A DNA stretch of 64,000 bases from Aselliscus stoliczkanus (Eukaryota > Chordata > Mammalia > Chiroptera > Hipposideridae). Position numbers and translations under genes: made by a program. How positions within the stretch are numbered: the first letter of the stretch is position 1; each line of letters opens with the position of its first letter. A model generated the notes under the pieces. The model was not told where the DNA came from. It did no database searches and saw nothing but the letters and a program-made list of their open reading frames with translations. Shown here piece after piece: positions 24,482-36,404 of the stretch. Location: positions 34,906,352 to 34,970,351 of the forward strand of contig CM066728.1 in NCBI GenBank assembly GCA_033961575.1, read 5' to 3'.

Positions 24482-24954
24482 GAGCAAGAAAGGAGTGCTT
24501 TTATAACAATGGAATCATACCAGTATGATGGGTATATTATCTTTGACACTACCTGGACTTTACTCTCTCTTTGAAGATTTTGCTAATTATTCTATCCCTC
24601 ATTTGGGTGTGCATTTCACTCTTTTCAGTGGGTCATAGATTGGTTTCCACAGAAGTAAGGAAACGAGGGGAAGTGGTTTATTTGGGAGGTGACCCGAGGG
24701 AGCACCGGTGGGAGAGTGGAAAAGTGAGGAAGGGAAAGGAAGGAAGCTAGGAAAGGGTACGCTATGGAGTAGGTTACTTGCGTAGGTAATAGGAGCTCAA
24801 TCCCACCAGAGAACTCCGGGGCACAGTATAATAGAGTTAGCATCATTGAGATGGAGGAATTGAATATTCATCCCATTGGTTGGCAGTCATTGGTTGAGCT
24901 TTGCTGAGAAGAGACATTGACTCACCAGTGCTTCCTGCCTGCCCCCAATTGGCT
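24482..24954. other. Unassigned, possibly an old repeat
   Basis: The strip 24640-24840, with 'tttatttgggaggtgaccc' and purine-rich 'gaggaagggaaaggaagg', has the feel of an old L1 3' UTR, but no family can be named with confidence. Confidence 0.3.
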
Positions 24955-25080
24955 CTGCTGATAAAAAACAACAACAAGAAAACAAAAAAAAATACACAAG
25001 AGCAAAACAAGCCTCCCCCCCCACGAGCAAAAAAACAAAAAAAAAACACACACAAAAAAAACACCCCACAAAGAAACCCT
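24955..25080. repeat. A-rich low-complexity DNA
   Basis: Long A-rich strip with AAC/AC units and a C8 run at 25015-25022. The overlapping minus-strand frames here are F/C/V-rich artefacts of this composition. Confidence 0.9.
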
Positions 25081-25504
25081 AAGAGAGTTGCAGGTGCTTG
25101 TTATTAGAAGCCAGGGAGGAAACCATGGTAATAGTGAATGCTGAGGGGGTGTTGGCAGATACCTTTGGGTTTTGGATTGCTTCCCTATTTTAACCTGGAA
25201 CTCTGGAGCCTTCCATGCTTTCCAGAGAGTCAGCACCATTGCTCCCTTCTCCATTTTATCCCTTTCTCTCCATATCCATTCCTACTATTCCTCAGAAGTT
25301 AAAGAGATACACATACACACTTCTTACATTTATCTCCAAATTTGGGAGTACTGGTAAGAATCTTCAGGATTTTGTCGACTGTCTTCTGAAATTTCTGTGG
25401 GTGGCAGTGAGGTAAGGAACTGAGCTTTCCTGTGTATCTAGCTTCTCTGCTCTGTTCTAGAAGCTGTTCCTGTCCCCATCCCTCCATACACCCCGCTCCC
25501 CACA
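25081..25504. other. Unrecognised non-coding DNA
   Basis: No gene or repeat recognised. Confidence 0.4.
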
Positions 25505-26062
25505 GTTTTAAAAACTTATTGTACTGTGGTTTAAAAATGTGCCTACAAATTCATTGACGTCCTGCCACTTGAAGGCAGAGAATTCCCCTCCCCTTGAATG
25601 TGGGCTGGACTCAGTGAGTGTCTTCTAATGAATACAGTATTGTGGAAATGAAGATGTGTGACTCAGTCATGGAAGGCATCCTAACTACTACTACTTTTCC
25701 AAATCCTCCTTCTTCTTTTCCCCCTCTCCCTCTCCCTCTCCTTCTCTTTCTCCCGTCATTCACTCCGAGGTAAGCCAATTACCCTGTCAGGAGGACACTC
25801 AGCAGCCAATGGAGAGATCCACAGGATGGTTCTGTGACCAGCCTGCCAGAAACTAAAGCCTCCAGATCACAACCACATGATTCAGTTTGGAAGGAGACCC
25901 TCCAGGTCCAGTCAAGTCTTTAGATGGAAAACCCTGGGCCAGAACCACTCTGCTAAGCAGCTCCCAGATTCTTGACTCACAGAAACTGTGAAAATAAATG
26001 TTTTTTTGAAGCCACTAAGTTTGGGGGTAATTTGTTAAGCTGCGGTACATAATCAATACAAT
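25505..26062 (+). mobile_element. MLT1-type LTR (ERVL-MaLR)
   Basis: Ordered MLT1 landmarks: 'gaatgtgggctggactcagt', 'caggaggacactcagcagcc', 'gagatccacag', 'ctaaagcctccag', 'gggccagaaccac', 'cacagaaactgtg', AATAAA near 25994, 'gccactaagtttgggg' and a final 'cataatcaatac'. A (CTCCCT)n-like pyrimidine strip at 25720-25752 has expanded inside. Old and defective. Confidence 0.92.
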
Positions 26063-28224
26063 TACATTAGGTGTTTCCATTTCCTAGTTTGGTTCTTTTT
26101 GATAAATTTGGGGCTGGCTTTTAAAGTATTTTTTGCTCTCCTTTTTTTTTAAATATACAATGTAAAATCACCATATTACATATTTCATACTAATTCTTTT
26201 GTCTTAAACATGGCGTAATATGTTAAACTTTGCTTTTGACTCCTTTTCATTATATACAAGTCACAGGGGACCTACGGCATCTTTTGTCTTAATTTCCTGA
26301 ACAACAGTGAAGAGGTAATTTGTTCAGTCTGTCCTTCCCCTTCCCATTTTTATCTTTAAACAGAACAATGTGGGGCAGTTAATGCTCTTAATTGATAGAA
26401 GTACTTAAACAAGGTCTAGACAAAATAAGGCTTTGATGTCTCCTAGAACTTCTTTGTTTTCCCACCTGCTTCTAAAAATTCTCATGGATTCTCTTGGTTG
26501 TCAAATCCCTCAGTCACCAACAGCATACTGTCACTCCTTTCGGTTCAAGCTGATTGGAATTGATTGTTCTTCTGTATCAGTAGGTTCATAGTTTCAATTT
26601 TCTGTTTGAAATCTCTTAAGAAATAGTTTTCTCCTATAAAGTTTACATTAGCATTTCATTTTTAGAAATACTACAAAAGGCAGAAGATGACTAGGGAGAT
26701 TATGACTTAATAAAGTTAGAATCTCTTAACCTAGAAGTTAAAGCAGATATTCCACTTGAAGCAACTCTTACAACTCAATTTTTATAACTTAAATCACTTT
26801 AAACTCAGTCTTTTATTTTGAAATGTAAGAACTAGAGAATAGGATCCCAAGGCATATCTGATGGCTTGAAAAAAATCTCCAAGTAGAAACACACAGTAAA
26901 AATGTGGAACACAAACTCATACATATTTGATAAGAATCATGTGAAAAGTATGTGTATGTGTGGACAAAGATTAGAAGAACTAAAGAAATATGAATAGCTA
27001 TTTCATTTAGACCTAGACATTATAGGTATACTTTTTGAAACCGTAAAATCAAAATCTTTCTGGAAGAAGGAAATATAACTACACATGTGTGGGTGGATTC
27101 CTGTAAACATACCAGGCTGCAGAATTTTTTAAAGTAAATTGGGCTGGGGTTATGAAGGAGAAAGAGGCCGTTCTTTCATTCTGACTGAAGTGAGTCTTCT
27201 GGGCTAAGACTTCACTTGTGTTGGTAAAAAAATGTTCCCTCGCTTCTTTGCCGTTCCTGCTCAGCCCCCTTTCACTGTAGCTTGCTTTTCTTTTTCTCTC
27301 TTGACAGAAAAATCTCCAAATTAGTTTATGGTGGATTATCTTGCCTGAGCAAAAATAATGATAATGAAACTTCTAAAAATGAAATGCAATAAGTCCCAAT
27401 TTAAACATCAGACCACTGGATGGTGGCATCTTAGGAGCCAAGCCTGCTGTCACCTTTGTCTCCTAAGTCAGAACACAGCCTGCCTCCGCCTCCTGTGTTT
27501 GTGGCTCTCTGAGTATGGAAATGGCCAAAGAGAGGGCAGCAAAGCAGCCTAAAGAGCAGTCTTACAGCTGGAAAAAAAACAAAACGAAAAAAAAACTAGG
27601 CCTGCTTATTAGGTTTCTCTATAAAACTCTGATCTGTTACACCCCATTCATTAAATACCATAATAAGCACCACAGGTTATATTACAGATGTGCATGTGGT
27701 TACCTTTAAAAATGTGACTATCTCCAGGAGGAATTGGGTTTGGAGAAGGGCCAGCTGCAGGGCAATGTCAAACTGTTTCCATCTGCCCTGGGATCTGCTG
27801 AACACTGATCATTCATGTCAGGTCTTAGCGTTGGGGTCAACCAGGTCGTTTTCTTTCCCTGGCAAGCAGAGAAAGGGAGTGGGGGTGTATATCAAGCCAG
27901 AGGCAGTAGATCTTTACACAGAGGACCCCAGCCCTGACCTTGGTGCCTGGGTAGAGTTGACCTTGCAGAAAGCTAGGGGTTTTTGTTTTTTGTTTTTCCC
28001 TTTATTTTTACCTTTTAATATTTTTAAATCAGTCTATTTCCCTTTTCCGGAATGTAAGCTCCATAACTATAGGGGATGTTGTCTATTTTGTACATTGCCA
28101 TGTCTCCAGCATGAGGGTCCTAGAAAATGGTTTTCTCAGTGTGTCCAGGCTAGGTCGGGGTGACCATGTGGAAAGGGAGACCCCCAAAGTCTGGATCCAA
28201 GAAATTGGATGATATTTTCCAAAG
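26063..28224. other. Unrecognised non-coding DNA
   Basis: About 2.2 kb without recognised gene. A diverged L2-like phrase, 'gaatgtaagctccataac', lies at 28050-28069. The 157-codon open frame at 27690-28163 has no family resemblance or codon signal that can be defended. Confidence 0.45.
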
Positions 28225-28422
28225 ACTGCCAGGGCCATGAGTCGGGAATCATCACTGAGAGGAGCCGAGGACATAGCTGAGGATGTTGTTAAAATGCAGA
28301 TCCTGACTCAGGAGGTTTGGGGTGGAAGCTGAGATTCTACATTCCCAATAAGTCCCCAGATGATGTTGCCACTGCTGGTCCAGGGACCACGCTTTGAGTA
28401 GCAAGGTTCTAAACTCAGGTTT
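28225..28422 (-). repeat. hAT-Charlie remnant (MER5/MER58 type)
   Basis: Reads 'gttgttaaaatgcagatcct', 'agattctacattccc' and 'ctgctggtccagggaccac' then 'ctttgagtagcaaggttct', a characteristic short hAT layout with inverted ends. The largest minus-strand open frame of the area (28252-28752) runs through it and is therefore spurious. Confidence 0.7.
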
Positions 28423-28845
28423 ACAGTCAAATGCAGTGTAAACCTCCCTAGAGGAGTCCAGGGATGCTGTAATGAATGGGCGATGAGAGTAAAGACCTGG
28501 GCAAAGTGACGGCCAGGATGGATAGGAAGTGGCAAGCTTGGGGAGCAGTTGGTCTACACAGCCTGGGTATGGCATTGTTAACCTCTGATTTGGCATCTTT
28601 GGAAAGGTGAGCTCTTTTACCTTTTTGGAAATGATCAGTGGCTCAGTTTTTATGTCCCACTTCATCCTGTGACCTGACCTCTTACGACACAGGTCAAAAC
28701 CTCTGTCTTCAAAAATGCAAGTGATCGAAGTGTGAAAGCTTCTGAAACTCACCTGAAATATAAACCCCTGCCTTCTCCTCTTCCACTCTTCACTTTTTTC
28801 ATGTTGTCCTGACTAGTATCAATATTTGTATTTTATTATTTGTGC
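28423..28845. other. Unrecognised non-coding DNA
   Basis: No gene recognised; G/A-rich in the first half. Confidence 0.4.
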
Positions 28846-29075
28846 CTTTCTCAGATTTTTTATGATGTTTAATTTTTTTAATTCTTTTTTTTTTAAATTG
28901 GGGAACAGTGTGTTTTTCCAGGACCCATCAGCTCCAACTCAAGCAGTTGTTTCAATCTAGCTGTGGAGTGTGCAGCTCAGTGGCCCATGTGGGGATCGAA
29001 CTGGCAATCTTGGTGTTATGAGCACTGTGCTCTAACCAACTGAGCTAACTGGCCGCCCTGTCTTTCTCAGATTTT
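28846..29075 (-). mobile_element. VES-like tRNA-derived SINE with TSD
   Basis: Minus-strand element at about 28860-29061. On its own strand it has the tRNA head 'ggttagagcacagtgctcat', the B-box 'gttcgatccccacatggg', the body 'cttgagttggagctgatggg' and 'ggaaaaacacactgttcccc', then the tail. 'ctttctcagatttt' is duplicated at 28846-28859 and 29062-29075. This family resembles the bat VES SINEs and is distinct from the GGCCGAGTGG family. Confidence 0.92.
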
Positions 29076-29835
29076 AATTCTAGGTTTTGTGACTCTCACC
29101 CCATGAGCATTAGATAGTTTATTTCTTATATCAAATGTATGCCCCGCCCCCCCCGCCAGTATCTGTGAGTCTACACTCTACCTTTTCTGAAAAATTCTCT
29201 AGAGATTCCACTCTAGAAATCAGACCTTTACTACCTGCACGCTAAACGCATTCTGCAGCCACACACTGGAGGAGGTGGGCTGTGCTTCCTATGTCAGCCT
29301 CAATAGGTGAGGGACTTGGGGGTAAGACCAGGGTAAGTGACTTTTGTTTTCTTTGTACTTTAAAATTTTTCTATGTGTTCAATAATAAACATTTGTTACT
29401 TTTATTTACAATTTTTAAAGAGAGGATATTTATCACAGAAATCCTTGGCTTCCTTTCATAAACCATTATGGAGCTAATATTTTATCTAATTCCTTTCTGA
29501 ACTTACTTTTGTATTTTATCTTTTAAACTTATGAGTTAAAGAACTTTGTAAAAAAAAATGAAACAAAACAAACAAACAAAAAACTCTATAAATTGACTAC
29601 CCAAGATAAAATTGTGATGTCGTTAATTTATTAAAGACACATTTCTATGTTTGTCATTTTAGGGAATTGTGTGTGCTATGCTTCTTCAAACATTGAATAT
29701 TAGTTATGATCCTCTTAAAACTTGCAAATAACATATAAACACCATTCTACCTTAATATTTGTACCTCAGTCTAAGTGGTGATATGAATTATAGCAGAGAC
29801 ATTGACATTCATTTGGCTGATGCTCACATGAGGCT
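29076..29835. other. Unrecognised, AT-rich non-coding DNA
   Basis: Contains a C-rich strip at 29142-29158 and an A-rich strip at 29549-29583. No gene recognised. Confidence 0.45.
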
Positions 29836-30035
29836 GTTTGGACCTGGTGGTCCGGAGCACAGGCCTTGAGCCAGTGAGACCGGGGTGTGTGTCCTCACTT
29901 ACCACTTCCTATGTCACCTTAAGCAAAACTTTCATCATTCTGAGCCATGTTTTCTCTCACCTGCAAAATGGGGCTAACAATAGTACCTACCTCATAAGAT
30001 TAATCATATAATTGTTATACGGATTATATAATATA
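29836..30035 (+). repeat. MIR SINE remnant
   Basis: Ordered MIR phrases: 'gtcctcacttaccacttcc', 'tctcacctgcaaaatggggc', 'gtacctacctcataagatt'. Ancient. Confidence 0.85.
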
Positions 30036-30414
30036 ATCTACAAAATCCAGAGTGGGGGAAACTCTACAAGATGAGTGATCCGGTTTCTTTGATAAATAAA
30101 TTGAAAGGAAAATAAAGAAAGATGTTTTGCTTTGGGGGAGAGATAGAGGAGGAGGTGAAGGAGAGGGAGATAGGGAGGGATATTAAGTGCGTTGTACATT
30201 GAGAAAGATACTTTGCATAGAACATTTAGCACAGGTACTAGCAGTGAAAATGTCAGCTATTATTATGGGCCTTCCAAATTAAACTATACAGCAATTAACT
30301 TATATCAAGTAAATATTTATGTCATCCTATTAAGTATGCTTCTAGGTCCTGCTGTAACTCAATGAACATTATATTGTCTTACTAGGTCATTCAGGGGTTA
30401 CAGAGAAGGATAAT

Positions 30415-30630
30415 GACAGGCCTCTCTCTTGGTCTTGGCTTTGATGATTATTAGATATGACATCTAGTACAAATAAATTCTCCACTTCTCTATCTTATCA
30501 GCTATAACATTTGGATGAAAATAATGATACCTGCTTCACGAGGCTGTTGCAAAGATTCATTACACCTGATATGTAAAGTGCCTAATACCATACCTACCAC
30601 TCAGTAAGTATTCAATACACAGCGCTTCCC
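30415..30630 (+). repeat. MIR SINE remnant
   Basis: 'ggatgaaaataatgatacct', 'gaggctgttgcaaagattca' and 'cactcagtaagtattcaat' follow the MIR 3' half order. Confidence 0.8.
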
Positions 30631-31140
30631 ATTACTGATAGCATGATAGTAAACATTTTCTCTGCTTTAAATAAGCTTATGATCTAATAGGGGAGATAAG
30701 ACATGTCCACAGAGAACTCTGACCCAAAGCCCACGGTGAGGAATGTTACAAGAGCTATTAAAGTGCTGTGGGAGCCCAGGGGACAGAAAGAACAAACTAT
30801 CTTTAAGGTGGAAGCATGTCTCCAGACTCAGAGACTCAACTCTTTCCTCTCTGGTTCACTCACCACTCAGAGGAGGGTTTTGGACAGAGGGGATGCAAAC
30901 TTCCTTTTTAAGGGCCATGCAGATGAGCTGCAATCTCTGGGTGCCACTCCTCTCTTCAGAGAACAACAGGGGAAGCTGCTCTTGGTGCAACGTTGAGATT
31001 CCCCCCAGATGCTACCCTTTGTGTGCTGGGGGTATTGGGTTCTGACCCCACTAACAATCTCCCTGATCAGTACTTTCAAGTTAACTGCCACGCAGCAGCC
31101 AGTGGATGGAAGCCTGAGAGGAGATGGAAGTTCTGACTGA
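30631..31140. other. Unrecognised non-coding DNA
   Basis: GC-richer than its surroundings, with overlapping open frames of about 100 codons on both strands (30703-31045 plus, 30867-31175 minus). None resembles a known protein. Confidence 0.4.
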
Positions 31141-31150
31141 GGTAAAGGGG

Positions 31151-31310
31151 GCATAAATAAAGGGCCTCTACACACTGAGAGAGCACGAGCATCTGGGAAA
31201 AGATGGATCCCTACGCAGAGCGGCTAAGAGACCTGGTTAAGAGGGACTCGAAGCTGCCTAGGAAGTTCTTTGAAGTCCGCATCCTCCTTGCCCTCCAATA
31301 TTATCTTTAA
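31151..31310 (+). other. Weak candidate: TATA-like box with a 35-codon ORF
   Basis: A TATA-like 'gcataaataaag' at 31151-31162 lies about 40 bp before an ATG (31203) in strong Kozak context (A at -3, G at +4). The frame codes 35 residues, starting MDPYAERLRDLVKRD and ending at TAA 31308-31310. A consensus splice donor (GAG followed by GTGAGT, 31367-31372) lies 56 bp past the stop. The product is not recognised. Each element can arise by chance, and the donor falls at the edge of a MIR. It is listed so that it can be tested, not as a gene. Confidence 0.15.
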
Positions 31311-31344
31311 GCAGCCTTGGTGTCCGGTGCACAGTGCTTGGAGC

Positions 31345-31570
31345 ATGAGGGTTGAGATGCAGTGAGGTGAGTGGGAGGAGCCATGGACTGGAGCCAAAGG
31401 ATGTTATTGAGTCCTGGCTCCACTACTTATGGAGTGGCCTCGGACAAGTTGCATAACCACACTGGTTTGCAATTTCCTCAACCATTAAACAGGTTTAGTA
31501 AGACCTGCCCTGAGTGTCTCCTGGGAGTATTGTGAAGATTGAGTTAATGTATATGAAACATGAGTTATTA
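31345..31570 (+). repeat. MIR SINE remnant
   Basis: 'tgagtcctggctccactact', 'cctcggacaagttgcataa', 'aatttcctcaaccattaaac' and 'gtgaagattgagttaatg' are in MIR order. Confidence 0.88.
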
Positions 31571-32084
31571 TATCAGTGACTTTGCTCCCTTTGCCCTTAC
31601 TTTGGCTATGTCTTGAGTGTCTTGAAATGAACAAATCACTCAAGTTAAGTGTTTCTATCAATAGCTTTGACCAGGAGACTTGTTTCTGTAAAGGTCATTT
31701 ACATCTGGTATGTTTTAAATGTTTTATTCTTTTATTCATTTATTTCTTCCCTCAGCGAAATCTGTTCTCTGCATGATAGAATACTTACTCATCTTTCTAA
31801 AATTCAACATAAATACTGTAATCACTTTAAAGTCACTGGTAGAAAAAGCAGGTTTCTTAAGGACTCCATCATTTACCATAAGGGTAAAAGACGACCTTGT
31901 CTGAAATATGGGATGTAATTATTTCAGGTTCTGAAAAAAAACTGTTCTTTGAACAGCCCATGCCTCTCCTTTGCATGTTTCTTTTAAAAGAATTGCAATT
32001 TATAGCGAGAAAGATGCCACAAAAATAGAAATGCCAATCTCTAAAGATCTCAAATCACTTTCAAAGTGAAAAATAATTAATTTT
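31571..32084. other. Unrecognised, AT-rich non-coding DNA
   Basis: No gene or repeat recognised. The overlapping plus-strand frames at 31576-31918 have no support. Confidence 0.4.
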
Positions 32085-32226
32085 CACAGCATCCCTGATA
32101 TGATTAAACTTATTTTAGAGATGAGGCAAGTGAGGCCAACAGAAGTTATGGGAACTGCTCAAGGTTATAAGCAGCCGAGCCTGGCATAGAAGCCAGCCTG
32201 GAACTCAGGGCTTCTTTTAACAAAAA
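32085..32226 (-). repeat. MIR SINE remnant
   Basis: 'ttattttagagatgaggcaa', 'gaactgctcaaggttataa' and 'gcctggaactcagggcttct' are the reverse-complement MIR order. Confidence 0.75.
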
Positions 32227-32234
32227 GCTTCTCA

Positions 32235-32840
32235 TTTTAGTATGTTTACTGAGCAGGAACTATGTCCTAGGTGCTGTGGGGGCCATGTCATCTAGGAGCT
32301 CATGATCTAGTGGGGAACACGCACACACGCGCACGCACCCACACACACACACACACACACCCTCAATAAAACAAAAATAAAACACTCTTCAAATACTATA
32401 ATGAGATATCAAACTGATACAAAAGTAGGGGAAGTGAGAGATTAATTATGACTCAAGCAGGGGGTAAATATGGGAATGTTTCTATGGAGGAGATGGGATT
32501 TGAGTTGAGGCCTAGACAATGGGTTGGATGTTGATAGGGGAACACAGGAGCGGGAAACAGAATGACATCACTGCAGGCCAACTATTCAGGTTTGGATCAA
32601 TAACCAGGGTTTGCAAAGCATAGGAGACACTCTTACACAACAGCACTGGGGTGTATGCAGATTAGGGATCAGGCTGCCAAGGATCTTGAATTCTAAGTCA
32701 AAGAGGCTGGATTTTGTTAGCTAGGCTCAGCTACTGGTGGCTTTTGGGTAGGGAAGATATAAGATACCTGTTCTATCAGGAAGGTTGCTATGGCACCAAA
32801 TATGTAGGAGAAATTAGAAGAAGGAGGGACAGCAGGCAGG
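32235..32840 (-). repeat. L2 (LINE2) 3' fragment
   Basis: Plus-strand order 'actatgtcctaggtgctgtg', 'ggagctcatgatctagtggg', (AC)n, 'tctatggaggagatgggatt', 'tgagttgaggcctaga' is the reverse complement of L2. The AC tract at 32317-32360 has expanded inside it. Homology weakens after about 32620, but phrases such as 'gaggctggattttgtta' suggest continuation. Confidence 0.8.
32317..32360. repeat. (AC)n microsatellite, imperfect
   Basis: AC units mixed with GCAC variants in the first half, pure in the second half. Confidence 0.95.
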
Positions 32841-32854
32841 AAACCAATAATCCA

Positions 32855-33700
32855 TTAGTTCTTTTAATCATTTAACAAATATTTATGGGACATTTTATTA
32901 TTCTGATGTGCCAGTAACAATACTGGGCACCGGGGATACCAGACCAAAAAGACATAGGCCCTGCTCCAGAAGTGAACCGGCACTTATACAACAGGCCAAG
33001 AGGTGCTGGAAGTGGTAGGAACAGGGTGCCTGGGAGGCACGATGAAGGGCATCTCAATGAGGGAAGACTTCCTAGAGAAGGTTTCACTCTAGACAAGTCT
33101 AAAAAATGAATGGGGATTGGTTAGGTGAATGAGGCATGGAAGCACATTCCAGGTAATGGCACCTGAGAGGTATGAATTAGCCTGACAAGTTCAGGGAACA
33201 AGGGGCCCTGTGTGATTGGGGTCAAAGCTGTGTGGTGGTGGGTAAGAAGGAGAAAGCGTGGGAGATGAAGCCAGAAAGAACAGCAAAGCTGGAGCATGGG
33301 AGGTTGTATGTGTCAGTTAAGAGAATGAACTTTATCCTGAGAGCTTCTGAAGGATGTCTAGGTAGAAGAGGGACAAGGTCATACCAGTTAAGGGCTATTA
33401 AAATTTCTAGCGAGACATAATAAGGGCTTGACCTAGGTCAGTGGCAGGCAGTGAGACTAGAGAGGGCTTTATCATTTGGACATAGAGTTCAGACTAATGC
33501 ACAGAATGGGATTAAACATCAAGGTGAGGTCAAAGGTTAAATTACAGGTGACTATCACTTGCTCTGGGATTTTAACAGAGAGAATAATATGAAGCCTGGA
33601 GTTGAGTGGCAGGCAGGGCTCAATGAAGGGCTGGGGCTTGCAACAAGTGGGGCATTCTGGGTAAGGACTACAGGGTAGGGGCAGGTGGAAAGAGGCAAGG
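32855..33700 (-). repeat. L2 (LINE2) fragment, about 850 bp
   Basis: A long reverse-complement match to the L2 3' half: 'aacaaatatttatgggaca', 'aatactgggcaccggggata', 'gacataggccctgctcc', 'catctcaatgagggaagact', 'gcacattccaggtaatgg', 'gaatgaactttatcctga'. No coding frame survives. It lies directly after another L2 piece in the same orientation but restarts at the L2 3' end, so it is a separate insertion. Confidence 0.85.
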
Positions 33701-34444
33701 TCAACTTCCATAGCCATGAGGAGAAAGGGCTGCATCGGTGGTGAGCTTGTTTTATCATATGGATGGTGGTATGGTAGGGATGGCTTATGGAAGACTTTAA
33801 AAAGAGAAAGACTACAGGAAAAAAACAAGAGACACTGAAAACTTTTGAAAAGAGTAGTGACCCAACAAAAATAACTTAACTCAAGGGAATTTAGTTGCAG
33901 ATACTTGGGGTGGCTTAGGAGACAGAGAGTGTCTCTGATATCCTGAAATCTGGCTACCCAGTGTGGAACCTTTCAGCATCTCTAATTACATGATCCTATC
34001 TTCTCAGGGGATGGCCATGAAATAAACAGTTTTTCCCCACCACCAATACAATCTTAGAGTATTACTGGCTAATCTCAACTAAAGAAAGCTAACCTCCTGT
34101 GGCCTGGAGCACTCCATTTCAGTGAAGAAATGCCCCGTGATCTCAGTGAATTTTCCTGGGACCAGTCCGTGTATCCCCGATAAATTATTGTGTTCAGAGG
34201 CCAACAGTGTGGCACTTTAAACCTGAGTGATTACAGCAAGGCTCAACAGCCAAACAAAGAAAGCTCAAAGGTTACATAAATGAGGAAAGCAATAAATAAA
34301 AGAAAGAGAGAAAGTTAAGAGCAGAGTTTGGAAATTGAGTAATTATATAGCTCTGTGTCCTGGACACCCAGGAATGGTAGGCCTATTATGGTGTGGTAAG
34401 ATTCTTAAATCATGGTTAAGGTCTAAGAAAAGAATATACTTGTT
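33701..34444. other. Unrecognised non-coding DNA
   Basis: No gene or repeat recognised. Confidence 0.4.
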
Positions 34445-34800
34445 CAGGGCTGAACTGTGTCCCCTGAAGTTCTAACCCCCAGCACCTCAGAATTTGACTA
34501 TATTAGGAGAGAGGGTCTTTAAAGAGATAATTAAGGTTAAATGAGCTCACCGTTAGGGTGGGCTCTAATCCAATATGACTGGTGTCCAATAAGAGAAGAT
34601 TAGGACATAGATGAACACAGAGAAAGACTATATGAATACAAGGAGAAAATAGCAATCTATAGGGCAAGAAAAGGCCTCAGAATGAAATCCACTAGGCTGA
34701 TACCTTGAACTTGGACTTCTATCCCCCAGAGTGGTGATTTAAATTTCTATTAAGTCATACATGTGGTATTTGTTATGGCAGCCCTAGAAAATTAATACAT
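34445..34800 (+). mobile_element. ERVL-MaLR LTR (MLT1/MST type)
   Basis: 'gggctgaactgtgtcccct', 'taacccccagcacctcaga', 'gggctctaatccaatatgac', 'tggtgtccaataagagaaga' and 'tatggcagccctagaaaatt' are the standard MaLR landmarks. Degenerate, with no clear TSD. Confidence 0.88.
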
Positions 34801-35114
34801 CACACTAGAAAACTAATTTGATAGTTTCCTTGGGGCTAGGAGAACTTAAGGACTTGGACCAGAGCCAGAAATACAGTGGACTGGAGAGGGAATATAGACT
34901 TAGCAGAGAGATAGGAAGAGAGAGGCCCAGTAGGATGGAGGCACACAGGTCAGAGGATCTCTAATAAAGATGTCTTCAAAACCAGACAGAGTATTTAGTT
35001 ACTGCCTCAAGTCATCTGCTTGTTTTTAGGAGTAGCTTTGTTGTACTTGGGATGCCTGGTCTGAGGGTGATTTAATGCTAATGAAAGATGTAAGAGATGA
35101 TAACAGTTCCATGT
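34801..35114. other. Unrecognised non-coding DNA
   Basis: No feature recognised. Confidence 0.4.
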
Positions 35115-35900
35115 CTTCCAATTATCTCACTTCTGAGTAGCATTCAAAACAGTCAACCACCCCTTCCTTTTTGAAACACTCTCCTCCCTTGGATTGTGTG
35201 GTAACACAAGTCTCCTATATTTCTGGTGGCTTCTTTTTAGTTTTACTTGCTGCCTCTTCTTTCTCTATCTACATTACAAATGTTGGAGTTCCGCAGGGCT
35301 CCATTACAGGCCCTCTTCTCTTCTCTTACTATCCCATCTCTCCATGTGAACTCATGCAATCTCTTGGTTTAAAAACCACATATAAACAGATGACCCCCAA
35401 ATCTACACTCCTGGCCACTCCCTTGAGCTCCTGACTCATAAATCCAAATGTATGCTTGACATTTTCCACTTGGATGTCACACAGACATCTCAGATTTTAT
35501 GAGTACAAAATTATACTCTTGATTTTCCTGCCCAATCTTGTTCCTTCCCCTGTCTTTCCATTCTCTGTTAGATGTTACCACCATCCACCCAGTTGCTCAA
35601 GTCAGATTAACTTTGATCCCTTCTTTTCTCTAACCCAATCCATTAGCAAGTGTGGACCATTCTACTTTTAAAATAGATCCCAACTTGTCCCTCTCTTTTC
35701 CTCACCTCTGCTAACATTACAAGTACAAGCCACCATCTTGTTGCCTGGATAACTGTTACAGCCTCCTGCTTTGCACATCTACTACAACCCAGTCTCTTCC
35801 CACAAGCACATAGTATAACTTTCTCTTTCTGGCTCACAACTCTGCCTAGTCTGCCCCCAACCTTCAATTCCAACCTCATCTTGCTGTACTCTCTTCCTTT
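35115..35900 (+). pseudogene. L2 (LINE2) reverse-transcriptase remnant
   Basis: The frame at 35171-35434 retains VPQGSITGPLLFS, the conserved reverse-transcriptase segment of non-LTR elements. The L2 order then continues: 'cacttggatgtcacacagac', 'ccacccagttgctcaagtca', 'acaagccaccatcttgttgc'. This is the C-terminal reverse-transcriptase part of a dead L2, broken by frameshifts. Open frames on the opposite strand, including the 183-codon one at 35782-36333, are shadows. Confidence 0.85.
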
Positions 35901-36404
35901 CTCCTTCCCTTTTGAATATTTTTCCCCCCAGTTTCTCTAACATATGTGTGTATGTACTGTAGATTGAGTTCCCTTGAAATGACTTAGGTGAAAGGGGTGG
36001 GGGGTGATCCAGAAGGAGTGAGGGCATGAGAAGAGTGAAAAAGAGAAGGGAAAAAAACAGTATGAGTGCATTTTTTGAGATTGCTGTGCTGGGCAACAGG
36101 GCTAAGACTTCCTGAGAAGTATATAGACTGTCTCCCAGAGATGTCATCCTAAAGGAGGGGAGGCTGGGCCATCTGTCTACCAGCTCTTGTCCCCCACAGC
36201 TGAGGGTTGCCTGAGGGGTGGGATTAATATCCCTGCACTTGCACACTACACTTTTGGCATTATCAGAGAATGCAGAAAGATGCTCAGAAGCTGGAAGTGG
36301 GTGGCTGTCAGCTAGAGTTGAGTTTGAGCTCACAGGGACTGTCCACCACAGCTCTGGCTGGAACAGAGGAGGGCTGAGGGGATGGAACGTGGGGCACCAG
36401 AAGC
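35901..36404. other. Unassigned gap within the L2 region
   Basis: L2 similarity is not evident here, although L2 resumes afterwards. It could be an older insertion or strongly diverged L2. Confidence 0.35.

Noticed and set aside
27690..28163. 157-codon plus-strand open frame
   Set aside because: No domain, no flanking gene signals, and pyrimidine-rich stretches explain its openness.
28252..28752. 166-codon minus-strand open frame
   Set aside because: Its C-terminal part reads through a hAT-type repeat; the rest has no resemblance to a known protein.
35782..36333. 183-codon minus-strand open frame
   Set aside because: It lies opposite a dead L2 reverse-transcriptase region, has no recognisable domain and has no splice or promoter support.
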